A stretch of DNA of 64,000 bases from Epichloe hybrida (taxonomy: Eukaryota > Ascomycota > Sordariomycetes > Hypocreales > Clavicipitaceae), in the NCBI GenBank assembly GCA_019022495.1, contig JAFEKR010000006.1, forward strand, positions 248,001 to 312,000, in the 5' to 3' direction. The notes beneath the pieces are model-generated. The model was not told where the DNA came from, made no database searches, and saw nothing but the letters and a program-made list of their open reading frames with translations. The position numbers were made by a program, and so were the translations under genes. Shown piece after piece: positions 39,590-50,613 of the stretch. Within the stretch, counting starts at the first letter, position 1; the number at the start of each line of letters is the position of its first letter.

Positions 39590-39796
39590 TATTACGTGCT
39601 AGCTTTGTATATTATTAGGTTAAATCCGTTAGAGGGGCTAACGGATTTATAGGTTTGTAAGTTATACTAAGTTTACTTATAAAAGCTACTCTTAGGGGTA
39701 GGTTTAGATGTTAGAAGTAAGTTGATTTCTTTACCTATGATGCTAAACTTGTTCTTATCCTTCTTGTTGGTGGCTAAGCAGTTTTGCCACGTAACA
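39590..39796 (-). repeat. 5' LTR of element D
   Basis: 207 bp partner of 22317-22523. The left end is TATTACGTGC (TG converted to TA); the right end CCACGTAACA is intact and followed by TSD TATAA. The right half, about 39,700-39,796, is better preserved than in the 3' copy. Confidence 0.95.
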
Positions 39797-40645
39797 TATA
39801 AGTTCTTTAAGGGTAGTGTTTACTTTAAGATTAAATAATTCCTTATTCTCTAGTACTTATTATATAATATACTAGTATAAATTAGGGGAGATATAGTTAA
39901 GAAGGTAAGATATAACTTATAGGTTAACTTCTCTTCTAATATCTTTAGTAAGGGAGATATATTTATAATTAGAAGGAATATCTTAGGTTCTAAATTCTTC
40001 TAGTTAATCTTAGTGTTTTACTATAATATTAGTAGTAAATTAAGAGGTATAGGAAATAGAGAAATTATAGAGGTTTAAAGGATTATAAGTAAAGCTATTA
40101 TCTTTGCCCCTTAGTAAGTTTAATTAAATAATTAAGGATAAGTTAAGTTAGTTATTAACTAGGCTTTAATTATTTAATAAATATACTTCTAAGAGTTTAT
40201 TTATATAATAGATATGCTAATTAAATAAATAAAGATAAGTTAGGTTAGTTACTAACTAGGCCTTAATTAAGTTAATAAGCTTAGATTTAGTATAAAGCTA
40301 GTTATAGTTACTTAAGGTAAAAGGAGAGCTAGAATATACTTCTTTCTTAGTATATTTAGTATCTTAGAGTAGCACTTTCTTTTTTATAAGGTAAGTCCTT
40401 AATACTAATACCTCTTCTATAAACCTTACTAATCTATAGTATTTATAGAGATAACTACTAATTAGTATTAGTATTTATAGGATACTATTAACCTATATGT
40501 AAGGTTTTTAGGGTAGACTAAAGTATATATAATTATTATATATTCTAGTCTATCTCTATAAGTAAAAGAGGGATTAAATAGAAGTAAAGAGAGTGCGCTA
40601 TTTATTATAGGAAAAGGGGCCTTAATTAGGGTTATTAGCGAAGAG
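39797..40645 (-). pseudogene. Copia element X, 5' part beyond element D
   Basis: The continuation of the broken Copia gag across the D insertion: on the minus strand the frame left of D (ending near 22,316) resumes here with few stops to about 40,080. Two diverged direct repeats follow at about 40,131-40,178 and 40,226-40,275 (core AAGATAAGTTAGGTTAGTTA), probably in the leader. No intact LTR is seen, and the AT-rich sequence ends abruptly near 40,645, so the 5' LTR of X is lost. Confidence 0.5.
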
Positions 40646-41843
40646 GCTATATATGCTGACGCCGATCGCGGCGCGGTCGGGCCGGATATGTGGGTTCGCG
40701 ATGCAACGCGCCCAGCCAATCAGAGGCGCGCAGCCTTGTTGATATCATGCTTGTTCCAACAGAAGCCTAAAAACGGCTTGCTACAGCATTGCTTCAGCAT
40801 TCTCGTCCATTTCCCTTCGTCGGGTGGGGTGGCTTAATCCGCCGTGGCACTTTTCCGGTCAACCACTCGATCACGAGACGCATCAACGAATTGGACAGGT
40901 GGACGGGTTGTACCGAATTTTTTTTAAAAAAAAAAATTGAAATACCAGACACGTCGTCTTCCCATGACACGGAAAAGCCACCGACAGATTCATGAACATC
41001 CCCTCCTGATCATGTGGTCCGTTCCATGCGATTGAGCTTGGAAGTCTGCTCTGTCTGGCCCAGGTTGGTAAACTTTGTACATGTAATCCGTATAATCCAC
41101 GGTGGATGCACGAAGGGGAAAAAACCGATACCTCATATGCATCTATCTGCTCGCTTACTAGCCTGCCATTTAGCCCATCATACTCCGTACATGTAAAAGC
41201 AACTTATTCCCGGGGACCCTGGCGCCCGTCTTGCTCTTTGCTCCTCCTCTTCGCTGGCAGTGCAAACTATCAACCATTCACATATGCATGTAATTACCGG
41301 GCCAGGATCGGGGTACAAAGCCGTGGTGCAGTGGTGGCTTGCTTCGACTCACTAGCGGTGAGGACTAAAGTAAATTAATTGGGAGAATTGAACCCTTGCC
41401 GGCATCAATGCGTGGCCGATAAGAGGCATAATAATGTCGAACGGGTTGCTTGGTGGACCTGTATGTATGCACCATCGGAAAGTTTATCAACTTTACTCCG
41501 TAGCCCATGTGCGAATTAGGCTCTCCAACGCCATGGTCCCGATTGTTGAATTCGTCGTATGTTGGGGGAAGGGGGCCAAATCATCAATGCGTCATTGGAT
41601 TCATCTCATGTGATCTTCAAGGGAGAATGGAACAGACGGCCAAGATGAGGAACACAACGTGTGGTTTGAGGATTTTTGCTTCGTAAATTATATAGCATAC
41701 TATAGAGCCCCCAAATTCGGTACATTGCCAACGCAGACGACCCGTTTATCAAGGTGAAGAAAAGCATCAAATATTGGTACATGGATGCGTCTGTCGAGGA
41801 GGGGGTATTATCGATTCATGTTTCTTCCGACACAGAAGATCCA
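40646..41843. other. Boundary of the RIP block and gene-free flank
   Basis: Within about 20 bp near 40,650 the sequence changes from AT-rich TpA-rich DNA to GC-rich sequence (GCCGATCGCGGCGCGGTCGG). The following 1.2 kb, downstream of the methyltransferase gene, has no convincing gene; its frames are short and lack any family resemblance. It holds two exact copies of the dispersed 9-mer TACTCCGTA (41,181 and 41,494). Confidence 0.7.
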
Positions 41844-43727
41844 CTAGTATGCCGTCGTCGGTTTCTGCGCGTAAATCACATGCAAAGGCATGTACATGAG
41901 AGCATTGTTGTCATGATAGGCCTGCCTCACTTCCATGAGCAGCATCTCCACTTGCTCACGATTCCACCGAAGGCCGCGAGTAAGTGGCCCCATAGCAATG
42001 GCTTGAAGGCCATCAAGAAGAATAGTCCGCCAGTACAAGCCCACCGTCTTGAGGACCTTGTTTTTTGGCCAGGTCCCAATGGGAACGTGAAAGACTCGCT
42101 CCGTGACGTTTCTGAAGCCGGCCTCCTGCATTTTGCTGGCTAGAATTCCACCCGACGAAATATCGAGATCGACGCCTAGTGCAGCTAGGCCTTCAGTGAC
42201 AAGCGTCCAAAATTTGGCCACTGGATGATCCGGAGGCACGATGCCTTCCGTCGAGGCACTGCGAGGTCTGTGATGGATTTCCTGCATCTCCATCCATGCG
42301 CCCCGTTTGAGATGCCTGTTGGAGCTTGTTAGTGGCCATTCCTTAAAATATGAAGTCCGTGTACTCACTCAAATGCCCTTCGGTACAATCGGTCCCAATC
42401 CTTGATAGCCATCACGGTGTGGCGAGAGTGAATATAGTCGAAGTGGTTGCGTGGGTATAGCCACGGTGACTCAACATCGTCCACCATAAATCTGACATTG
42501 GGCGGTAGCCAGTCCGGTTGAATCGGAGACAAGTCAATGCCCAGGATATGTGCGCTGGGAAGTTGGTCGCCCACTGTACAGACAAGTCAGCACAGTAATC
42601 TACACGAGGTTGCCAAGAGCAGCAGACATACTTTCAATAGCCCATATTCCGGTTCCGGTTCCAATGTCCAGGACTTCTTGAGGATTGTTGCCAATTGGGG
42701 CGAAGTGTAGTTTTTGACTGCAGAGCAATTTGACCATGGCATGTTTCATGTCTTCTCTTTCTTGCTCTACATCTTCGTTTGGGAAATTATAGTGCCCTTC
42801 TCTAAATCGATGGTATCGCCGCCCGTTTTCAAACATGTAGTCACGCACTGATGACTCCGCCGATGTGCTGCCTGAGCTAAAAACATCGCTATCGTACCCT
42901 GCGTCAGATTCGTAACCAATGTCTTGGCTGTTGTCTGCAACGATGGAATCCTCGGCTTGCGTAAGAGCCTCGTGGGCTAATTGTTCCTGCTCGGGCGTCG
43001 ACAAGTTGGGGAACATTGATACTCCATTCGGGTGGGTAAGTGGCGAAGAGAGCACCGATTCTCTTCCATCATCATGCTGAAGAAGCAACTCGCTAAGATT
43101 TATTGGAATGTGATGGCGTTCGTCCCCTTCGCTTTTTCTGTCGTTGTCTGGATCTTTCTGATCCTGCTCATATCCTCCGTCGATATCCTCAGGTTGTTGT
43201 TCGGATGTTGGAATATCCGCTGTGGAAACGCTCGCAGAATCAGGATGAGCAGAATCTTCCTTGACCGGGTTTTTTTCTGTAGGTTCTGTAGAAAGAGTTG
43301 AGATGGGAGGGCGAGGTTGGGTGACGGGCGTGTTGGTCAAGCTTGACACGGCAGGAGGCTCTGCTGGGGGTGACATGGGCGACGTATCGTGATTATCCTG
43401 TCTGGCAGCGCCACCAACTGCCATGGCGAATTGGGTTTCGGTCTGAGTCTCCTTGGGCTGCTTGGCTTCGTGGTTAAGGTTAGACGGGTTGCTGTCGCTC
43501 AAACGGTGAGTCTGTGCAACCCGAGTGTCTTCGGAAAGCTTTCCTGTTGTGTTTGTCTCATTCCGATGTTGGGCACCATTTTCAGAAATCTGTGCGCTTC
43601 CACTCGTCGCTTCTAGTAACGCAGGGATGCCGAGTGCAGAGCGAGTGTATTCAGCATGGTGGCGACGTTGTACGATAGAAGCGTCTGCAGGCGAATTGCC
43701 ATTTTCGGGCGGAGGCTGATGATCCAT
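41844..43727 (-). CDS. LaeA-like SAM-dependent methyltransferase (TAM domain)
   Basis: Three exons, 43727-42632, 42573-42369 and 42315-41844, give 590 residues. Introns are 58 and 53 bp with GTATGT/ACAG and GTGAGT/ACAG borders, and both keep the frame. Residues 1-300 are polar, Ser/Thr/Glu/Pro-rich and probably disordered. A conserved FENGRRYHRFREGHYNFPN block precedes SAM-binding motif I, DIGTGTGIWAIE, at about 353-365, followed by GIDLSPIQP, the DDVESPW block and HSRHTVMAIKDW. These are hallmarks of the fungal TAM-domain/LaeA-like group, often regulators of secondary metabolism or development. The substrate is unknown. It is the gene closest to the RIP block. It is not necessarily the LaeA orthologue, since fungi have many paralogues of this form. 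Confidence 0.88.
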
Positions 43728-45503
43728 TGTCTGCTTGGAAGAGAGAAATGCATACGGGCGGGGAGAACCGAAAACAAATCTTACGACACGGAAAGCAAGG
43801 CCAAATATAGGTCACATCGACCGACGGTATCTCATTTGGAAGACTCCTCATAAAAGGCGATGACTGCGCAGCTATAAAAGTCGCGGTTGGTCCAGGGATA
43901 AATTGCCAGTCGTTCGCGAGGGATCAATTGGTCGTGTCGTCCAGCAATGCGTCACGTCCGACGAGTATGATACAAGGTGCAGCGCTCAGTGGAAATAAAA
44001 TATGTGTTGAGATATCAACCCGTGATATCTGGACTCTGATTTTTTGGTCAAAGTCTCTGGTCACCTCTGAACCGTCGGCATTTAGCTGGGGATGTGGTTT
44101 TTTTTTCAGTCCAGTCAAACGAGGTTTATTCTGAGAGTTCCCTCTTTCTTTTTTGTTTCTCTTTGGCCCGTGCGGATGGGCGCCACGATGGGCTGGCAAT
44201 CTAGGGATTCTCCAAGGGGGATGGGGGGACAAGAGGCGACATGGAGAGCAACGATGGTGGCAGCGGCAGCAATTAATAGCAACCTTGCTTCATGTCAGAA
44301 TCAGATCCAAGTCACAACCGTCGGGCTCGTGTGGCTGAAAAGGGAAATGGGCACCAGATGCCAGCCAAATCAGGGGTCGGAGGAAAAGGCCGTGGCAGTG
44401 ATGCAGTTTGCGGCGCGGGTTGGTCGTCGGCTCGACGAGAGACAAGGGGACAGGATCAGGCGCCAGGGTTCCAACATCAGTGTGGGGGAGGGAGGGGTCT
44501 AAAACAGAAAAGAAACCGGCGAGAGATGCGGCTACGGTGACGGTGACGGGAAGAAGAAAGGGAGGGAGGATTTGGCACATGTGACGGGAGAAAGTGTCAG
44601 TGGCTTAAAGGCAGGCGACTTTTCGTTGGGGCCAGGAGTGACTGACTGCTCGGTCCGTCTCTCATGCGAGACTATGTACATGATGCATCTCAACTGTGGT
44701 GGTTGTCGGAGCGACCTGCCCTGACCTGGGTGGGCTGTGAGACTTGGGAGCATAATGCGCGTATCTCTCTATTCACCAGTGCATTCGCCAGATGCATTCG
44801 CCAAAACAAATTCGCTGCTGGAATCACTGGAATCACTGGAATCGCTGGAATCGCTGGAATCGCTGTTCAAACGCTACTACAAGGCACTAAGACCCCCTGT
44901 GCACTATAATACAGTGGTTGTATGTACTGTACATTCATCTCCTCAGGGGGGGGTCATAGACTTGCGGAGTCACTTCAACTAGGGTCTGCATGTATCCAAT
45001 TAGATAAAAGTAAACTACAGATACGTCTGTATGACCCCCTCCTCGATCTCGATACGACATATGACGGCCAATATTACGGTGGAGCCGGCTCCGCTGGTGC
45101 AGTGAAATTTTCGCTGTCATTGCCCGGCGTCCCGATAGACACCAGTGCTCTTTATTTTGCGCGCCTCCCGAGGATCATCGGAGCACCGTCAGTCTGCATA
45201 TGACTGATCAGTGAACCTGCTGTAAAATGGGGTCGCCGTGACGTGACCCTGGTTTGGAATAATTTCCTTACTCAAACCATTAGCCGTTTGCCTCTCTGCT
45301 GGCCCTAATGATTCTTGATTAAAACTTTAACAGAATTGACTACCCTGGAGCTTGTGTGCTGACGATTTGCAATCTGCACCCCACCCATCTTTTGATCAAA
45401 TTATCCGCTCACATACCGAGGGTAGATGTCATGAATCGAGACATGTGGATATGTGACAACCACCACGGCAAAGGAATCACGTATCCATCGATATTGCAAG
45501 CCC
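43728..45503. other. Intergenic region between divergent genes
   Basis: About 1.8 kb upstream of both the LaeA-like gene (-) and the next gene (+), so it should hold both promoters. Open frames here overlap on both strands and show no family resemblance; none is called. The segment includes the 9-bp minisatellite at 44,821-44,865. No TATA box or operator can be assigned with confidence. Confidence 0.5.
44821..44865. repeat. 9-bp minisatellite, five units
   Basis: Five tandem units of GAATC(A/G)CTG; the first two units carry A and the last three G. It lies in the upstream region shared by the divergent genes. Confidence 0.9.
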
Positions 45504-46742
45504 ATGTCGCGTCCTTCGAAAGTCTCCGCGCGGTGCGTGGGGAACCCTTCTTTCCAGCCGGAGGAAATCGTCAACGACGTCGACAAGTTGAAACAGACTC
45601 AGGCCTTGCTGACCAAAGATGACCTGTACGAGGCAAGTCGCCTGCTCCTGGGGCTGCCAGAACATGACACCTATACGTATCATGCCATGACGGCAGTGAA
45701 ACTCGGAGAAGTCCAGCGAGTCGTCAATCTAGGCGGCGTCAATGGCCTGCACACCTGGTATCGTGCCGGCGACGGCTCACCTGTGCGTTCTTCAAAGCAA
45801 GCATATGTTCCTCAAGTTCGGTTCAAGGAGAAACAAAGCAAAAGCAAAACCGCCACAGTTATGAGGCCGTAAGCTAACATGTCGAGTCAGCGAGAGGCCC
45901 CCCCCAAGCCTGATATCGAGGCGTATATATCCATCTTCAGTCCAACCACTGCCACAGCATCAGCACTGAAAAATTTCGGCACAAACGCGAAGAAGGGGTC
46001 GGTACGAGCAGAGACGGCACAGCACATCACTGGCAAGAGGTTTATCCATCCAGCCCTGTCGGCCAAGCTTACCCTCCCCAAGTGCAAGACACCACCGCGA
46101 CAGAATCCATATTTCGACTTCTGGGCCTGGTCGTGTCGCAACCTAGAATGGTGTGGACCTTGTGCATCCTCCGAGAGAACAGCAACCAGTCACCATGTCC
46201 TGCCCATATTCATGCATCACTTTGGGTGCGCGACCCCGTCACATGAAGGCTTAGAGATTCTTCGCCTCCTGGCGGACGGACGAGCCATAGCAGACGTAGG
46301 CTCCGGGAACGGCTACTGGACTTTTATGCTGCGAGGGTATGGACTCACCGTCTACGCGGTGGACAATATGCAGAGTGAATGGAGAGTCAACTGGATCCCG
46401 GACACGGTCTTGACAGACGGCGTGAAATGGCTGCAAAAGGGTGACAAGGGGAAAAACATGGTCTTGCTGCTCGTTTATCCCGTCGTCGGAGGGGCTTTTG
46501 GCGGCGAAACAGAAGGCGATTTCACGCGAAACTTGGTCGACGCCTTTCAAGGAGATACCATTGCGGTTGTGGGAACACAGAATGGCAACGGGTACACGGG
46601 GTTCAAAAGCATGACAATGGACCAGTACATGGAAAAGGAAAAGAAGGACTGGAAGAAGGTGGTGCAGATTCCGCTGCCGAGCTTTGCCGGCAAGGATGAG
46701 GCGTTGTATGTCTTTCAACGTGGCGAGCGAGCGCCAAATTAG
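45504..46742 (+). CDS. Fungal protein with methyltransferase-like core
   Basis: Proposed exons 45504-45782 and 45891-46742 give 376 residues. The first ATG in the coding frame is 45504. The in-frame TAA at 45870-45872 requires an intron; donor GTGCGT at 45783, a perfect CTAAC branch site at about 45873-45877 and acceptor GTCAG at 45890 give a 108-bp intron that keeps the frame. The donor choice is less certain than the acceptor. A glycine-rich DVGSGNGYWTF motif at about 228-238 followed by an acidic VYAVDN strand resembles SAM-binding motifs I and II, and the block WCGPCASSERT precedes it. I take this for a conserved ascomycete protein with a Rossmann-type methyltransferase fold; substrate and role are unknown. 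Confidence 0.72.
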
Positions 46743-47060
46743 GAATATGTATGATTCTTGCATGCATGCCAATCACGGTCATTCTGTTGATATGCACGAA
46801 CCGTTGCTTCCGGCCACCGATGGCAATATCACGAGGCGTCAGTTCAGGATTCGGCCAAAGCAATGCACGATGTTTCGAGTGTACGGAGTATAGCGGGGGG
46901 CAGTGGAAGATGAAGCAGCTGCACAGGCTGAGCACAGCCCAGGTTGAAGGCAAAGCTGGGCCTGAACTGGAGCGGCTGCTCCCGCAACCTGCAACGAATT
47001 GGAGTCGCAGCTCTGCCGACGGCCTCGTCCAAGTCTTGATGACGACGTGCGTCATGACTC

Positions 47061-47219
47061 ATGGACCTGATGGGACCTGATGGACCTGATGGGACCTGAT
47101 GGGACCTGATGGACCTGATGGGACCTGATGGACCTGATGGGACCTGATGGACCTGATGGGACCTGATGGGACCTGATGGACCTGATGCGACCTGATGGAC
47201 CTGACGGGACTTAATGGAC
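47061..47219. repeat. GGACCTGAT minisatellite
   Basis: About seventeen head-to-tail units alternating between 9 bp (GGACCTGAT) and 10 bp (GGGACCTGAT) forms, with a few point changes near the right end. It lies between the methyltransferase-like gene and the annexin gene. Confidence 0.95.
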
Positions 47220-47357
47220 CGAGGCCAATTGTCGTGGCCTCGAGCGGCGACTTTGTCAGAAGAAGGGATCACGAAAGGGCATGTTCCTTGCAATGGCAAT
47301 GATTTCAAGCATGACATGGGGTGCTTGCAATGGAGGGCGGCAGGAAATGTCTGCTTA

Positions 47358-47402
47358 GTGGGCGACGGTGGGCGACGGTGGGCGACGGTGGGCGACGGTG
47401 GC
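47358..47402. repeat. GTGGGCGACG minisatellite, four units
   Basis: Four identical 10-bp units followed by a partial unit, about 140 bp after the GGACCTGAT array. Perfect identity between units suggests recent expansion. Confidence 0.95.
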
Positions 47403-47791
47403 TCCATGGGCGGCCTGGAGTGATATCAGCCTTTCAGTGGCCAGCCTCGCCATTGGCCGAAGCTGCCGCTCGTTTACTATTAGCTCGTCGAGCCCCAACG
47501 GGTGGGGTGGGGTACGAAGTTGGTGGTGTTTCAGCTGCCAACGCCATGCCAGTTTATCCATCAGCCTGGCTCGATGAGCTGACAGCGAGCGCGCCGATCG
47601 CCTGCTAATACGTACGTACATGTACACGTACCGACTTGTTGCGATCCGTCTGGTATTTTTCCCGCGCCGTCGGATTGCGCCGTCGGGCAAGCTCTTCCTC
47701 TTCGTCACGGCACTTCGCGGAGACGTCCATTGCCTGTCCCAGCTCCGTCATTCGGCAGCAAACAGACACCCTCACCCATCAGTTCCCTTCC

Positions 47792-50345
47792 ATGTCTCTT
47801 ATGTCTCTCAATGTGGCCGACGAGCGCAGACGAGACCGATCGAGGTCTCGTGACCGTCGTTCAAAAGATGAAACCGAACGCTCGAGCGCCTCCAAGTTTC
47901 CCGATGTGCGGGAGCCGAGCTACGTCTATCCCGAAGATGAATTAGATGACCGCTACCGATCTAGGGGCCATCAGAGAGAGTCGTCTTATGGCGGCGGCGT
48001 GGCATTGCCCTACCCGCCCGAAGATGGAATGGGCGCAATGCTTCCGGGAAGCAAGTCCCCATACAGCTATGACGATCCACGGCCAATCTATCGAACTGCC
48101 TCGCCCTCGAGAGACACATCGTTCCGAAGCTCTCGCGACCAGGTCGAGCGAGAGAGCACCAGCCAGCTGCCTGGTACATTTCCTGACGAAGAGCACTCGA
48201 GGAGAGGCGACGAATTGGACCGTCAAATTCGCTATGCTGAGCCTAGAGATTCCACGTACGACCGGGGGACCAGATCATACGAGGATTCTGATGACAAGCC
48301 AAAAAGCCGTCGGGCCGAAAGACCCCGTGAAAAATATGGCAAGGGAGATGCTGACCCTCCAGTTCGCCATGCTTCCCCCCCGAGGGACAAATATTCACGA
48401 GGTTCTCGAGAGGATTTATCCCACAACATACTCAAATTATTACCCCAAAAGTACAGTCGCTCATACGGGTTGGACGACTCTCATGGAGGGCACGACGACA
48501 TGTATTCCAAGCACGACAAAGATGGAAGAAGCGATCGTAATCGTGACCTTGACAGTCGGTCCAAACGGGAACGCGACGAGGATGCCTTGGCTTACGGCAG
48601 ACTCCCGGGGCCGTCGCGCTCTCAACGTCCAGATTTCCCGCCTACTTATGGCAGCTACATTTCTGGCTCCAAGCTCACTGACAAGCGCTCCTCACGCTAT
48701 GGACGTGATGAAGATGACATTGACCGCCGACGGAATCCTTCCAGCCCGCCCGAAGACATGTACGAACTGAGAAAGCCACGTCGCGAGCCCTCACACCGAG
48801 ACGAGCCTCGCGCCTCGGCAGCCAATGTCTTGACTGTCGACCCTGGGAGTCGGGACAGAGATCGATCTCGCGATCGCCGAAGAGCCAAGTCTCCTGGACC
48901 ATCCATGCTTGCGCCCGAGTCTGATTCTAAAGAAAGAGACCGGTCAAGGGATCGCCGAGGTGGCACTCGCGACAGATCGCCCCAGCCGCCGACAGCTCGC
49001 ATGTCCAGTCTGACGGTAGGCACAAGTCTCTCATCTAGCATGTCTCTTTCCGCAGCGCCGCCTTCTCCTCTGCTCGAATCGTACAAAGGAACCTATCAAG
49101 ACTGCTCGCCGATGCCCTCGCCACTTCTCATCGCCTCCAACAACCCGGAAAGCGATGCACGAATCCTCGAAGCCCCGTCACCACTTGGCTCCGACATGGA
49201 AGGCGATGGCAAGAGACGCAGCCGGCGAGCCCGCTTCCACGACCCCGAGGACATTGCCTCGCAGCTTGCTAAAGCTCTCAAGGGTGATCGAGCTCCGGAT
49301 ACGCAACCCCTCGTCGAGATTCTCCCCTCCCTCACCCACGAACAAGTCATGGAGCTGCGCACCCAATACAAGCGTATCGTCAAGACAGGTTCCGACCGGA
49401 AAGGCGTCAACATTGCCAAGCACATCCGCGCTCGACTCAAGGATGAGGACCCTAATCTGATGAAAGCGTGCTACTCAGTCGCTCTTGGCAAATGGGAATC
49501 CGAAGCCTACTGGGCTAACTTCTGGTATCAAGGCGACAAGACGCGCCGCGAACTACTCATCGAGTCTCTAATGGGTCGATCAAACGAAGAGATCAGACAC
49601 ATCAAGGACTCATTCACCGATAAGAAGTACGACAACAGCCTCGCGAAATGCATGAAGATGGAATTAAAAGAGGACAAGTTCAAAAAGGCTGTCCTGATGG
49701 TGCTGGACGAGCGCAGAATGGACGACTACGACCCATATGGTCGCAGAATACCCCTCGATTACCAGCTCGTAGACCAGGACGTCAGCGACCTCGGCAAGGC
49801 AGTCAAGGCAGAAAAGGGCGGAGAAAGCGCCATGATTGGCATCGTCGTGAGACGGAGTGATGCCCACCTGAGGGCTGTGCTGCAAGAGTATGAGCACCAC
49901 TACCGAACCAACTTTGCAAGAGAAGCGCTCAAGAAGAGCGGCAACCTGGTGGTATGTCCTTGCCCTCCCTGTTTCATCCTTGTTCAATACCAATCACTAC
50001 CAGAGAATCAAGGTACTCACTAATACACTGCACAATCCACAGGGCGAACTACTAGCTCATATTCTCAACGGCGTCATCAACAGACCCGTCAGAGACGCCC
50101 TGCTCCTCAACCACGCCCTCACGGCTTCTCGAAAAGATGGCCTCCGACGCGAACTGCTCATCTCGCGACTCGTCCGCTTCCACTGGGACCCGATCCACAT
50201 GAAGGCTGTCAAGAAGGCGTACCGGGAGCGCTACGGGGTCGATCTCTCGGAGGCCGTGAGGGAAGGGACCAGTGGTCAGTGGGGCCAGTTCTGCAGAGAG
50301 CTTTGTATCGCGAGGATGCCGGAGAGGGTGGAGATCATTCGTTGA
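47792..50345 (+). CDS. Annexin with long RS-like disordered N-terminus
   Basis: Exons 47792-49951 and 50043-50345 give 820 residues; the 91-bp intron has GTATGT/CCACAG borders and keeps the frame. A second in-frame ATG follows nine bases after the first. Residues 1-480 are highly charged, with RDRSRDRR-type, Ser/Arg/Asp/Pro-rich sequence. The annexin core starts at about 500 with PLVEILPSLTHEQV and Y(K)RIVK-GVNIAKHIRARL, followed by further annexin-type helical repeats, the last in exon 2 (GELLAHILNGVINRP to the C-terminus). Canonical type II calcium-binding GxGT loops are not obvious, so calcium dependence is doubtful. Annexins bind acidic phospholipids. Fungal annexins with such extended N-termini are known, but this N-terminus has no assigned role. 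It is convergent with RQC2, 268 bp apart. Confidence 0.8.
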
Positions 50346-50613
50346 TGGAAAATACTGACCTGTATGGGCATCTGAGAAGGAACAAGATATCAAGAGGAAT
50401 AATGCTTGTCAGAAGGTCATGACTTGCCGTTACAGCTGTTGGAGGGCAACATGTTTCGTGTATCGATTTAGCCAAGGTTTAATTTAGTTTGGGGGAAGAA
50501 GCTTGAAATTCTCACGGAAAACACGCCATGTTTTTTTCCCCCTCCATAGTCAGACACACACATACTCTCTCTCTCTCTCTCCCCATCTGTAACAACACGT
50601 ATAAAGTACAACA
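50346..50613. other. Convergent 3' region with CT microsatellite
   Basis: 268 bp between the stop codons of the convergent annexin and RQC2 genes; both 3' UTRs must lie here and may overlap. It contains a CT dinucleotide run at about 50,564-50,583. No other feature is seen. Confidence 0.7.

Larger units (their letters stand above)
22317..39796 (-). mobile_element. Gypsy-type element D with an extra ORF, interrupted by Copia element E
   Basis: Both LTRs are 207 bp and begin TGTTACGTG / end CACGTAACA (a 9-bp terminal inverted repeat, intact at one end in each copy). They are flanked by perfect TSDs TATAA (22312-22316 and 39797-39801). Without the nested element E and one copy of its TSD, D is about 10.7 kb, long for a fungal Gypsy. 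The minus-strand order is gag, protease/RT, RNase H, integrase, then an additional long frame before the 3' LTR. The RT belongs to the fungal Gypsy group in which the first catalytic block reads D-x-x-GFFHQ. All frames are RIP-degraded. Confidence 0.93.
46743..47791. other. Intergenic region with two minisatellites
   Basis: About 1 kb between two + strand genes. Overlapping frames here have low-complexity translations produced by the minisatellites at 47,061 and 47,358, and are not called. One exact TACGGAGTA is at 46,882. A C/T-rich stretch at 47,690-47,790 directly precedes the annexin start and is a plausible leader. Confidence 0.6.

Noticed and set aside
1..40650. Centromere or telomere interpretation of the AT-rich block
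   Set aside because: No telomeric TTAGGG tract is present, and the block is fully explained by nested RIP-mutated retrotransposons; a centromeric role cannot be judged from sequence.
40468..40719. Minus-strand frame of 83 codons across the AT/GC boundary
   Set aside because: It spans two compositionally unrelated pieces, degraded Copia leader and GC-rich flank, and has no family resemblance.
44092..44502. Plus-strand frame of 136 codons upstream of the LaeA-like gene
   Set aside because: Overlapping frames are open on both strands in this GC-rich stretch; low-complexity composition and no recognisable motif.
47061..47219. CRISPR-like array
   Set aside because: Units are 9-10 bp head-to-tail without unique spacers, in a eukaryotic genome; it is a minisatellite.
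46844..47407. Minus-strand frame of 187 codons with SGPSGPIRSHQV repeats
   Set aside because: The repeats only translate the GGACCTGAT minisatellite, and unit lengths of 9 and 10 bp do not keep one protein repeat; no domain outside it.
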